A stretch of DNA of 64,000 bases. Source: Halisarca cf. caerulea (Eukaryota; Porifera; Demospongiae; Chondrillida; Halisarcidae). The notes under the pieces were generated by a model, which was given only the letters and a program-made list of their open reading frames with translations, did not search any database and had not been told where the DNA came from. Position 1 is the stretch's first letter. Each line of letters starts with the position of its first letter. Location: NCBI GenBank assembly GCA_963170055.1, contig CAUJGJ010000242.1:2336977-2400976 (forward strand). The letters run 5' to 3'. Shown here piece by piece: positions 1-11,699 of the stretch. The position numbers and the translations under genes are program-made.

Positions 1-2018
1 AGACATAGGGTTACCATGAAACAGGGCTTGGTATATACCCACAATTTCCACCTGGTTCCTGGGAAGGCGGGATGGAAGCAAAGTGGTCACGTCTGGAAAC
101 AAGGTGACTATTCTCACAGAAAGGCCAGCAACGTAGGTTCCTGCCATGAAATAATATTAAGCTCTCCCAGGTCACTTTCAACATTTTCCTATTCCATGGC
201 TAGTGCATGGTGGTCTTCTTATTCACACTCTACAATCTCTCAATTGCCAGATGGTAGTAGCCAATTTCCTCATTAATTTACAGTAATTTAATTTACGAAC
301 AATATGAATGTGTTACCTCAGGCTGGTACATACTGTGTAAACCATGTGCAATACACTGTAAATGCATGATTCTCATTTGAATGGTCTTTGAAAGGCACCA
401 GAAAGTAACTGAGGTTGATCATGATGAGGGGTCCCACTGTTTTAGCATTGTGCTATAGCTTCATCAAGATGATCATCTGACAATATGAGCAAACTGGCCT
501 TCACCTCCTCTGTCACATCCTCCAGCCACACATTGCTTATGCATTGTTCTCAATACTCGTGTACTTCAATAGTGGAGCTTCAATCACACATCTTGTTCAC
601 AAATAACCATTGGACCAGGTATTGACATCATCAAACCTAGCTAGCTTTCTGAACTGTCCAGTTCCCATAGGTCTTGCTTACTGGTGATGCTCCAACTGCA
701 TGAGCCTCAGACACATGAGGGGTAAGCATTGCACATGTATGTACATATGACTCTCGTCGCCCTTTGTATGCAACACTCTATACCATTGAGATGACTATGG
801 CAAGTAGTTGCCATTGTGTCAAAGCATCAAATGATTTCAGGTATATAGTACCTAAGCACTAGTGCTTCAAGGGTATATAAGAGGATAGCTAGTCTAGGAG
901 CATAATTCATCCAAACGTAGAGTCTATAATATAAAAAGAGTTAAAAGAAAAGAATAAGCAATGGCTACACTAGCACTAGGCCTATCCATAATACCCTGTA
1001 TAGTGAAAGTTTTTCAATGAAGAACTCGCCTGGCGATTTGTTCAGGGTAGAGAAAGCAAATTTTGTGAGAAAACCCGTCACTGATCGACTCATCACAAGC
1101 AGAGCAATAACATCCCTTTGCAACTTCAATGCCTCTAACCTCCCGGATTTATCCGTGTTTTCCCGGAAATGGACTTGCCAATGGGAAAACGGATCTCAGA
1201 TACCGATTGGATAATCACGGAAATTGATAAGTACCTTTTTGAAACAGAAAATTGCCACCCTTAAGATTTAAACATCTTCCTATATGTAGAATAATCACTA
1301 TCTGAGGACAAAATTGGCATAGATTCCATTTCTGAGCTTATCTAGCCTTTTAGTAACTTCAATGAATAGCCTGTGTTCAGAAGAAATGCAAAAAGTCCGA
1401 TTCAAAGGAAATTTTCACTTGTACGAAGTGATTAAATTGAAGTTGGAAGTTGCAGCATTATATTCCCCAAGCTCTAAGGGAGATGCTCAAGCCTAATACA
1501 TTCTTTGTTTAAGTTATTTTCAGTTATACGAATCCTAAAAGTGGTCAATTCTATTCGTTATTTTTTTTTCCTTTCTAGTTATACTTGAGCAATATTGTGA
1601 GCATATTCATAGGTGATGAGTATTGTGATGTAAAGTCTCATAGATTTACCTTGAAAAATACAGATAAGCTATTTACACTGATGGGAAATCCAGCAGGTTG
1701 GAGGCACTGCAATTTTGTGATAAACTCTTTGCAAACACCCTCTCAGTTGAATTTGTGATGGATAACTCCCATAAAAGATTTCCACTACTAATGTAACGTA
1801 AAGGGAACTGGTGATAAGCTTGTGAAATATGTGTTCAGCCTTGCACAATGGACAGACACACAAATGGATGAAAATAAAGTGAGAAATAAAGAGAATTTCT
1901 TATTGAATGTGGTCATTGGCCTCACTTTGTTAGCTTATGCTTGTTATAGAAACCAGATAATGGTACATATCAAGCTGCCAAATAAAAGAATGCATTAATG
2001 TACGTATCCTTTACTTAC
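1..2018. other. Left flank, no gene recognised
   Basis: I see no FN3, Ig or other recognisable exon here. If the gene 0 first exon at 2019-2055 is real, most of this stretch is its first intron and the body of gene 0 lies off the left edge. A minus-strand frame of about 49 codons is open from 147 to the window edge. It matches nothing I know. Confidence 0.5.
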
Positions 2019-2055
2019 CAAGTAAAATCAGAAACCACAGCCTGTTTAAATACAT
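2019..2055 (-). CDS. Gene 0: first exon (signal peptide start) of a cluster member
   Basis: A 37-nt exon reads MYLNRLWFLILL plus the first base of the next codon, followed by a GTAAGT donor. The same 37-nt layout (Met, then an N/K-R-L-W core and a short hydrophobic run ending in phase 1) starts genes 2, 3 and 4 at 23520-23556, 43622-43658 and 53073-53109, and a variant starts gene 1. The hydrophobic run suits a cleaved signal peptide. The rest of the gene should lie left of the window, because no Ig or FN3 exon is found between 1 and 2018. It is only about 850 bp upstream of the gene 1 stop codon, showing tight head-to-tail packing. Confidence 0.6.
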
Positions 2056-2296
2056 CTGTCCTAGTTAACTTCACTGGTAGCGGTACTCCGGCAAAAGACA
2101 ACAACTTCCCTGGAGTGTTGGTCGGTTGAATGTGTACATATTACTGTTTCAGCTCCCAGTTGTCTCAAACCGGATTATGACTTACCTACTTGGATGTTTG
2201 AATACCTCTCGATTGAGCAGTCACTCAATCGATAGTGGGAAATACCAAGCCTGAATCAGGATAATTGGCACTCCTGTATTGTATGCTATATGGCTT

Positions 2297-2340
2297 TCAC
2301 ATTCATTTTGAACATAAAACAATTATGTCTCATTGCGAGA
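2297..2340 (-). promoter_or_regulatory. Conserved upstream block of gene 0
   Basis: It contains the words cacattcattttg and acaattatgtct at roughly 245-285 bp upstream of the start codon. Related words occur at a similar distance upstream of genes 1 to 4, near 11264, 23797, 43880 and 53358. Inferred to be promoter or 5-prime UTR sequence. No transcription start site can be proven. Confidence 0.3.
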
Positions 2341-2549
2341 GCTACATCTAGGGAGGCAAAGTCTGACAATGTTACAATATTGAAAGCATCACAAGCAGAA
2401 ATTTATTGGTAAGCATTACATTGTTCTGATGCTACATGAATATACACATATATTACATGGTGAATTAGTACTGTACAATGACATTCATTTCACTGGAAGT
2501 TAGAATTTAGCTATACTCGGACAAAGACAGCAATACTATATATAAACCA

Positions 2550-2904
2550 AGGATTATCTCCAGCATCAATATCCTATGAGTGTTAAATGTAGTATCAGAT
2601 GGCTAGACTATTTCGGTGTTATCTTGCAATATAACATTTGCATGCATAATTGCGCAATACTCAAACCAGATATGCAAATTTTGTACATGCATATATAACA
2701 AAGAAGAAGCCACATGCACTATTGCGATTTAAACACCAGTAAGATACACAACATCTACATGTTGGGTTTTGAAGTTATACAATAATTATTATATTATTCA
2801 GAAAATTAGATCATTAGCTCTCAGGGTTAGCATTATAGTCTACTTATGAAGTACATTAATTAGCGATTTACTTAATGTATTGAAGAGGAGAGTAAGTCAA
2901 TCAC
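2550..2904 (-). other. 3-prime flank of gene 1, paralogous to the gene 3 flank
   Basis: About 350 bp downstream of the gene 1 stop codon align by eye with 28130-28480 downstream of gene 3. Shared phrases include ttaaatgtagtatc and caccagtaagatacac. In gene 3 the block sits about 850 bp further from the stop codon, so gene 3 has gained sequence there or gene 1 has lost it. Probably 3-prime UTR or the gene boundary. Confidence 0.45.
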
Positions 2905-5900
2905 TCATTTAATTGTCACTCCTTCGTAAGCTGGACTTGTTGTCATGGTAACATCAGTATAGTGGGCTTCATCAACCTTTTCATAAACAGCATCCACCCT
3001 ACATAAGGCAGAATGAGAAGTGATCACATCTCATCAGTAAATATGTATAAATTGGATAGCTATAGTTTCATACGTAAGACTAAGTCTTAATTGTAGACTT
3101 CAGTATATATAATTGTACAATTTAATGGACCAAATGTGCATCATGCACTTATAGTGTGTGACTGACTTATTTTCAGCTGTAGGGTCTGTCTCAGTTGATG
3201 AAGGTTGCTTCTTCCATTTCCTCAGCTTGCACACTCCACACACTATTCCTAGCACCAGCATTACAGCCAACACACCCATAGCTGCCCCTCCGAATAGCAC
3301 TCCCACAATCACAGCAGAGTTTTCATTTGCAGGTCTTGGAGCATTCAACAAGGCTAAATAAGGATAGAGAATAAAACATACACTAGCTGATATTGTATGC
3401 AATGAGATGACAGCAGGCCTATATATACGTATATACAGGTGGTAATACATTACAAAGTCCATGCACCCCTTACTGTTTTCTGTGTCTCCCTTATTCTTCC
3501 CGTTCTCAGTTGTAACTTGAACTGTGATAATATAGGAACCTTTAGAGTTTAAACCAGAAATGACAACACTTGAATTTGTAGTGTTAACGCTTCCTCTAAA
3601 ACTGCCATCAACTGATTTGTAGGAGACAATATACAAAGGAAATCCTTTAGCTTCTGTGAGGGACAGTGGTTGCCAGGAGAGGAGGACAGAACCATCAGGA
3701 TTCCAGCTAGCTTCCACACTCCCAACAGGTTTGGTGGGTACTGTATTTTATTATAAAAGATAGTAGATCTCATTTGGCATAGTAAGTAATATAAAAATCA
3801 ACTTTATTCATACACACAAGATTTACACATAATCAATTCAAAATTTGTAATACCTCCTTCCTTTGAAAACACATCATTTGCTGCTCTTTCCCCTGAACCT
3901 TTACTTGTACGAGCTCTGACAACTACTTTGTATGGAACCTCACTTTCTGCAAGGATGGATGAGCAGTAGATAAAACTCAAGGATCCTGGAATTACTTGCT
4001 ATGTGAAATCCCCTTTATGCTTTCAATTAATAACTCACGAAGTCCATTCAGTGTAACTGATTCAGTGGATGCACTCAATGCTCTTTCCACCCCACCAATA
4101 GGAGCATACGTAACTTCATAGCCTAGAATTCTACCATTGGAGTTGAGTGGTCTTTGCCAAGTGATTCTGACACTTCCATTTGACATTGGCACTGACATGA
4201 GGCTTGCAACTGGTCCAGGAACTGTGACACAGGGATGTATAGCTAATAATAATATTAACACGTTTGTTTCTTAGTATAATAATTAGTAATTCTAATTAAT
4301 ACGGTGATCTTGTTTGTATAGGTAACTTTTGATACATAAAAGAATAAGTGCATGCCCTCTTCAGAATATTAATTGATTTTACATGAACATATTACTTGTA
4401 ACTTTAAAGTAAGCAACTAAACTGTACATGCACTCACAGTCATCAGAAGTGCTGATTTGGGATCCTCCACTAAATGGTCCAGTACCATTCACAGTAGAGG
4501 CAGCCACTCTCACTGTATACTCTGTACCTGGACTCAGTCCTGTGATGTTGTAGGTGATGAGCTTTGGAGTACTGAAGGTGGGGTTTGGTGAATGAATGTT
4601 GACATTTCCAATTCTTGGGGATACGTCAACGACATAGTTGATTATATTTCCATTTCTATCACTAGCTAAGGGTAATTCCCAAGCCACATGGATCCAAGTA
4701 GATCCCCTATTCACACTTCTTATATTACGAGGTTGCCCATTGGGAACTATAGTTAATAGCGAGATTCAAACGAATGGCATACAATTTCCGCACATTTTTT
4801 TGGCACAAAGCTAGAAATGGTTACTAACTGTACATGCATGGGCTAACCATCACTGTATGTCCTAGCAGTACCAGTCACAGGTACACTCAGTCCTGCTCTG
4901 TTACCAGCTTGTACTGATATGGTGTACTCTTCATATGGATGAAGACCAGTGAGGGTCAGAGTAGTGGATGTAGTAGATCTACTCATTCCACTGTAGTTGA
5001 CATGGTAGGTGAGAGGTAGCCGGTCACTGTTTAGAGGTGGAGTCCACTGTACTTTGACGGATGTTGAGGACAGGGTTGTGAGAGTAATTGGTGGAGCTGA
5101 ATGTATAGGATATGAGACCAATGATGCATGTCCAAAGTTCAAAGTTCAATGCTTCATAAAAGTACCTTCTGGTGTGGTAAAGCCCTTAAAATCAGAGCTA
5201 TTTACCACACCAAGTGTATTCCTTGCGGAGATCCTGAATGTGTACGCAGTGTTGGAGTCCAGACCAGTCACTGTGTGCAGTGACTGTCTAGTTGTGATAG
5301 ACTGCACTCCAGTCAATCCAGTCTTCATGTAGTAGATGATGTAGTCCTCAGCTCCACTGCTGGTCCATGTTACTTCTATGCTGTTTCGTTTCGGACTGAC
5401 TCTAGTCATAATTGGTTTAGTTGGAACTATATAGTAAGGTATAATGCAAAAGAATTAATGATTGCATTAACATTTAACTTTACTATAGTACATACACTAC
5501 AAGGAAAACTGAACTGCTATGATCAACGGAATTATGAAATTTGACTTACACAATGTTTATCAACCCTGTACAGGGCAATAATAGTACAGGTCAAAAGTAC
5601 CTTATGTGTTTTCGCACATTCGCACATGAATTCTGAGACATTTTTCGCTTTCTCTCAAAAATCATGCGCGGATGCGTGCATCCGTTCTGTGCTATTGTTC
5701 ACGGCTCTCGCAAACACTCCGGATATTTGTGAAGAATTTGACTGTACACATTTTCGTTATTAAAACATTGACAATTACATTTAGTCAACTTTCTTCCTAA
5801 TTATGCTATTTTAGGTATTTCTGATGTTTTCAATCTAGTACCATGTAGCATAGGATGATTCTTATCATTATGTGAAAGGAGTACTTCAGACAGACATGTC

Positions 5901-8900
5901 ACATTGGTCATGCATGACTTTTTGAGAGATTCTCGTGTGCAATTACGCGAGAAGAACAATCATATTGCGTCATCATCGTGCAAGTTTGTCTGTTATCGCA
6001 AGAACGCATAAGGAACTTTTGACCTGTACTATATATGTGCCAATTTAATGTTTGCACAAACATTTTTTTTGACGATTAACATGCATGTGTACTTTACAAA
6101 CTGTGTGTATACTATATATCAGATTATGGGACTATGAATAAGGGTTTTGCACATGGTACATGTATAATGAGAGCTCAGTCAAAAATCATAACTCTGACTC
6201 ACATCACAATCTAAACAAGGCCCAAGTGATATGATATAATGTACGGTATATGACAGAAAGACAACCCTAACCTGAATTCCTTTTTCTTCCATATGGTCCC
6301 ACTCCAATGGCTGATACAGCTCTAACACTTACTTCATAGCTCTTGCCAGTGGGCCGATTCCTGTAGATATGCTGCCTGGTTGGAGTTGAGAAGGCTCCAC
6401 TCCAACTTCCTGAGGGCAGTGTCCTGTAGTTACCTTCATATCTTGTAATGGGAACATCACTTTGTGGTGCACTCCATGTTACAGTCAGAGATAAATGATT
6501 GCTTCCAGATTCAGAGACTTGAACAGAGATTGCAGAGATTTGTCGAGGAACTATAGAAAGGAAATTAGATTATTAGCCAACATTCTTAGCTTAATTTTAG
6601 AGTAGTTTCCATGGATGGCAATTAACACTTTAAGTCTTAAACAGAGATCATATACATTACACAACACATTATCAGTGATTTGGTAACACTGTGAACAAGC
6701 ACTATATAAATTGGCAGAATTCACCATTATATGTAGTAGTCTGTGACATTCGATAGCTGTATGTTCCAACTCCAATTTCTGTTTTTGTCCCCACTCTCAC
6801 TTGGTATGTCCTACCAAGTTGTAGACCACTGATGGTAGTGCTAGTTGACCCTCTACCAGGATCAGTAGCAATGGTGTAATCCCCACTACTTCCTATTCTG
6901 TACTCTATGGAGTATCCAGTAATGGTGGACCCAGTGGGAGGTATGGGAGGAGTCCAGGATACTCTGATCTTTCCAGGTTCAGTTAAAGGAGAGGCTATTG
7001 AAGTTCGAGAAGGTGGGGCATCTGTGTAGAGTGGATGGAGTGCAGTTATCATTTAAAACTGATTAATTAATATATAGCAATACATTATTAATAGTTTTAG
7101 TGCTATTACATGCATATTGATATAGCAATACATTATATCTATTGTTTTAGTAATACTGTTCCATTGCATATTTATATTCTACATCATACTGCAACACATG
7201 CACAGCTATCATATTCATTCATTAGTCAATACTCACAGGTGTATGTTGTAACTTGTGTCACTCTGTAGCTGCTTGGTCCAACTCCAATTTCTGTTCTTGT
7301 CCCCACTCTCACTTGGTATGTCCTACCAAGTTGTAGACCACTGATGGTAGTGCTAGTTGACCCTCTACCAGGATCAGTAGCAGTGGTGTAATCCCCACTA
7401 CTTCCTATTCTGTACTGTATGGAGTAACCAGTAATGGTGGACCCAGTGGGAGGTGTGGGTGGAGTCCAGGATACTCTGATCTTTCCAGGCTCAGACAGGG
7501 GAGAGGTTATTACAGTGGGAGGAGAGGCATCTGTGTGGTGAATAATTTTTTTTTAATTAGTATAGTATCTGAACGATAATATTACAGTGATGCAGTTATT
7601 AATAATTTCAACATATATGTGTGGTCTACCGCATACCAATGTAATCTAATCAGAGTAAAATAGAATTGCAGAGAAGATTGAGCAGTGCCACATAAATTAT
7701 TTCATACACTATAAAAGTACAGTATGCATAAGGTGAATTATTATGATATGAACTTAACCTTCAGACTGTAACTGAAATTAACTTATTAGTTTACTTTCTG
7801 CAATTTGAAAGTATAATTTGGTTGGATAAAGGAAAAAGCATAGCACAATGTCACTTTAAGAAATGATTATTATTTTCTGACAGTGCGCGTTAACTATCAG
7901 GATTACAACTTACACTTACAGTCAAAAGTCCTCTGCTGTATCCTGTCACTGTATGGTCCTCGTCCACCTGATGACACAGCTCCCACCCAGATGTAGTAGA
8001 TTGTTCCTCTACTAAGTAGACCCAGTGTGGTAGATGTACTAGTGATTCCACTAGTACTACAGTTAGCATTAGATGGCGGATCAGACTGTGTTCCACTAGT
8101 TGTACTGTAACATACAGTGTAGGTGATACCACTTCCACTGACTGCACTCCATGACACTCTTAAAGCTGGAGATGAACGTTGTACAGTTCTAGTAACACTG
8201 ACACTTTGAACCTTGGAGGGTGGTGTTGGTGTGGGAGCTGGAGATAAGAGAAGCAGACTATTAGCACTAATAGTGTAATACTCTACACTCAGTCTGATCA
8301 ATTTTCTAATAATATATCTTTTATTAGTTAGGGTAGTGAAGAATTTTACACTTAACCAAATTCAGTAACACCAGTGTGCACAATACAACCCTCCCTTATA
8401 CACTTTGCAGTGCACTATAGCATACTTATTTGAAGTACCTGAGGGTTATATCGAGCAGGTGTGGGCAGGCAGGGGTTAAGTTAAGTTAAATTCCACCCCA
8501 AATTGTCCAACTTCCTGACCCAAAATGCAACTGCAAATTCTGTTGGGAAGACCCTATGTGAGTGTTGAAATCAACCTTAAATGGTCTAAAACAACCTCAG
8601 ATACGTACCACCCTATATAATCTAAAAAGCCTTATTTTCATGCACCCTGAATGCTTCATACATAAAATACTCAATTGGAAAGTATGGTGACCCGTCATGT
8701 CTCCTTCAGCAGACATTCACTGTATTACTGAAGTTTTACAAAAGTAAATATTTTTCATCCTATTAGTAACCCTGAATACCATGCACTATCTATAGCATAT
8801 AGGAACATATTGCCATGCATGCACTATAATTTTGATTTCATGTATAATAATATGTGATACCGTGCTGTGTAGAGCAATAATAGTGCCTGTACATTATACA

Positions 8901-11052
8901 CGCAGCATTTGTATATATGAGCATGCTTATTAGTTTTATTCTTGGTTAGAGACACTTTGTAAGGACTTACATGACTGTGATCAATTTAAAAAGGAAATTT
9001 ATTACATTGAGAATGAGGAATAATATTATTATATACTGCTGTTTCAACTTACTGAGAAATACTGATAGAGGTGTTAGAGTATGCCCTCTGCTAGTGAATC
9101 CACACTCATATTCTCCAGCGTGAGTTGAGTGGAAAGGTCTGAACTTCAATGTCAGTGTATAACCAGCAGTGTTTATTGCATAAACATCCGGTGAGTTTGT
9201 CTCTTGTGACAATCTGGTTATGGATCTCTCAGACTGATCAATTACACGATACCAGCGCTTATTGTATTGATCTCCAGCACAGTAAATGTCATATGTTTGT
9301 GCTGGAGTTATTGTGATTGTTTCTCCATTCCGGTTGACATTCAACCCTGAGTCGTCCCCAGTGTACACTGCTGGTTGAACATCAGAGGAAACACGTCTTG
9401 CAGAAGCTGCTGTAGGTGAAAGATGATGAAAGTTGAATTACTATAAGACATTGAGTTATTGGAACATGACCACATTGAATGTGCCATTCAAAACTCAATC
9501 TAGTATTTTGTGTATGATACACTTTTCATTCAAAACGCATATTAACTATAGTAACAGGCTACATTCAGTCTGTTTAACTATTTTGAAGGGTTTGTGAAAC
9601 ACATGCAGCTGATTTGAGTATTAAACAAGGTAAATGCAGCTTGCAAGTGTTGCTTGCCTGTTCACGGTAAAAAAGATAACGTTACCCCTCATTCTGACCA
9701 TTACAGGAGCATGCATATACCCTCCAGGTGATTTCATTCACTATGAAGTAATAAAAATATAATATACATTGCAAAATATTATATAACATATATTATCACT
9801 GAAATATTATCTAACATATATATTGTCACTGAATTATGGAAGAATGCACATGCAACCACATTCAACCGCATTCAATACCCTAAAAACCGCTTATTATGAC
9901 TTAGTGCTGCTGGATTTTAGTGTCAATCATGCAAGGACGAAGTACACTTCAATACGTCACGAATGTCACCTGACATTGAATGTCTGTGTAAATGGCTGTT
10001 AATATGGCCAACTTTGAAGCCCTAGTTTGGAAACCCCATGTTAAGACATGTACAGTGGAGTACGAAAAATCACAAATGATAAAAGTGTTCAAAAAATAAT
10101 TTAGGGGTATTTCGTGCTTGTACTCTCAGAGCTGATGAAATTGTTCAGGTAGAAATTAAGTGCCTCTTTTAGGAATCATGTATGAAGCACCGTTAGGATC
10201 TGGGAAAGTTTTCATTGTATTTGAATGCTACACACGTGCCCCATTCCAATTGGTGGGACTAATTGTTACGTACCACTTCGATCAAGAAGAGGTTTTGCGT
10301 CAAAGATCGATTTCGAATGTTGGTCTTAAAACGAGCAATACCCCAAATAAGTACGTAGGATTCTCGATTGGAGTCCGCTACCGACCAGAAGCCATTGATG
10401 AAAATAGTAAACTCGTTAACGCTCATTAAGCACAGATTTGCTAGCTGATATCCTATTTGAAGTGTTATATTATGTTTATTCTGTGTATCACATGCAGGTA
10501 TGTTAGGGTAGAATTTATAGTGACATGAAAATAGCCGCCGCTACATTGATCGCTATAGCACCCCTTTTATGTTCATAGTTACTTCGAAAAGTGCAGCAAA
10601 GTTAATTCGAGATAATGTATAATCTTTCTAACATATCTACATTGCAACAATACCTCTTTTCTTTGTGTCGTGTTATCGGTAGTTGCACTATTAAATGTTC
10701 ACCACAACAGTTTCAGGTGAAAAGCCGGAGATCTAGATGCTGGCTTTAAAATCTTAATCCTTACTGGATGAATGAAGGCAGACAGTTTTATAAGGGAACC
10801 ATTCAAAATTTGTAGAGTATACTATTATTACATAATACAATGAACAAAATCAAGTTTCCTCTTCACTATAATATTACTTATGTGCATATTGGCATAGTCC
10901 AACTTTGCCTAGCAATTATACAAGAACCATCAAATAATATACTTATCAGTTTACTTCAGAAATTTATTATACTTGTACATGCAACTCTTGTACTTACCAA
11001 TACAGATCACAAACCATAGTCTGTTTATACATCTTATGGTCCTTGAACACAT
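2905..11052 (-). CDS. Gene 1: type A Ig-FN3 receptor, single-pass membrane protein with tyrosine tail
   Basis: Spliced gene of 14 exons, about 1080 aa. Exons 5-prime to 3-prime: signal peptide 11052-10998; Ig 9409-9053; FN3 a 8237-7920; b1 7530-7237; b2 7021-6725; c 6550-6272; d 5426-5166; e 5096-4848; f 4746-4438; g 4221-4039 plus 3946-3854; h 3740-3474; TM 3353-3167; tail 2998-2905. All have GT donors and AG acceptors and sum to 3243 nt. The Ig domain shows DIYC, the core W in KRWYRV, and GEYEC. The FN3 repeats show the W, the Y pairs and GL-Y motifs, for example SGLNSKGSYIITVQV in h. The TM helix (about residues 1000-1025) starts near AVIVGVLFGG and is followed by basic KLRKWKK. The tail has YEKV, YTDV and YEGV. 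The start is the upstream ATG at 11052, because the ATG homologous to the other genes is out of frame here (see findings). Function: presumed cell-surface recognition or adhesion with intracellular tyrosine signalling, an inference from architecture. Confidence 0.8.
5581..6032. mobile_element. Short TIR element in the d-c intron of gene 1
   Basis: Left arm atagtacaggtcaaaag near 5581 pairs with the right arm cttttgacctgtactat ending at 6032. The pairing continues inward through accttatg and cataagg for roughly 35 bp. The interior (about 450 bp) has no coding frame. It is a MITE-like, non-autonomous element. It is absent from the equivalent part of gene 3, which has lost the c exon. Confidence 0.55.
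10998..11052 (-). CDS. Gene 1 signal-peptide exon with alternative upstream start
   Basis: Read from 11052 the exon gives MCSRTIRCINRLWFVICI and ends in phase 1 before GTAAGT, joining in frame to the Ig exon (ASARRVSS). The ATG that aligns with the first codon of the other genes is at 11032-11030. It is out of frame, because a two-base gap follows it, and would reach a TGA early in the Ig exon. The hydrophobic core LWFVICIASA remains a plausible signal peptide. Confidence 0.6.
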
Positions 11053-11149
11053 TGGTGATGGACCAGGATTGATCTGCACTACAACAGCTATCCTTTCTAC
11101 ACTTGAGCAACTTCACTATAGGCTTATGTAGATACACTGACTGTCTATG

Positions 11150-11345
11150 CTGAACACCATTAACCTGCATGTGTTATCTGGTATATCACTTATCCAATTT
11201 GAGGTACTCATACTGATAGAATTGACTGCCATACTAACTGGGGAGATATCACATATCTGTTTCATTTTCAATATCACTTTGTCCTACATAAACAATTATG
11301 TCTGGTACATTATTTCTCAGGCAAGGATGCTTGTATGTTCAATTT
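11150..11345 (-). promoter_or_regulatory. Conserved upstream block of gene 1
   Basis: The sequence from gaacaccattaacctgcatg through cataaacaattatgtctgg to gcaaggatgcttgt is closely matched at 43790-43960 upstream of gene 3. It is more loosely matched at 23670-23885, 53270-53450 and 62530-62745. The block lies about 100-300 bp upstream of the start codon in each gene. Conservation across paralogs suggests promoter or 5-prime UTR, but recent duplication alone could also explain it. Confidence 0.4.
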
Positions 11346-11578
11346 TTGGTAACCGAGCTAGACATTGTTTATATGTGCTTATCGAACGGTTAATTGGTTC
11401 CGTCATATAGGGGAGTCTGATCGAGAAGCTCACACACTTAATTGTATATTTTGGCCAATATGTCGTTTCTTTGTGCGCAAGTTGCAAGTCAGTCGGCGTT
11501 AAAGTAAAGTGGCAGTGAAGTGGCAAAAACAGAAGCGGGCAAATGCATGTGTTTTATGATAAGTAATACAGTAGTTAC

Positions 11579-11693
11579 AACATGACTCCTTGGGGAGTAA
11601 CAGGTTTACTGACTGAACGTCCCAGGGCCCCTAGCACCCAAGGGATTAGGTCAGTAAACATGTACGTTGCTCCCCAAGGCAGCCATGTGGTAA
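11579..11693. repeat. Imperfect inverted repeat (hairpin)
   Basis: acatgactccttggggag on the left pairs with ctccccaaggcagccatgt on the right, and ggtttactgac pairs with gtcagtaaac inside. Total span is about 115 bp. It is probably a small MITE. No coding content. Confidence 0.5.
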
Positions 11694-11699
11694 CAATCT

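Noticed and set aside
1..147. Minus-strand open frame running off the left edge (starts MAGTYVAGLSVR)
   Set aside because: Only 49 codons, no family resemblance, no supporting splice signals. It could be an exon, but this cannot be supported.
10160..10429. 89-codon plus-strand ORF
   Set aside because: No recognisable motif, no splice context, and it sits in intron 1 of gene 1 with no counterpart in gene 3.
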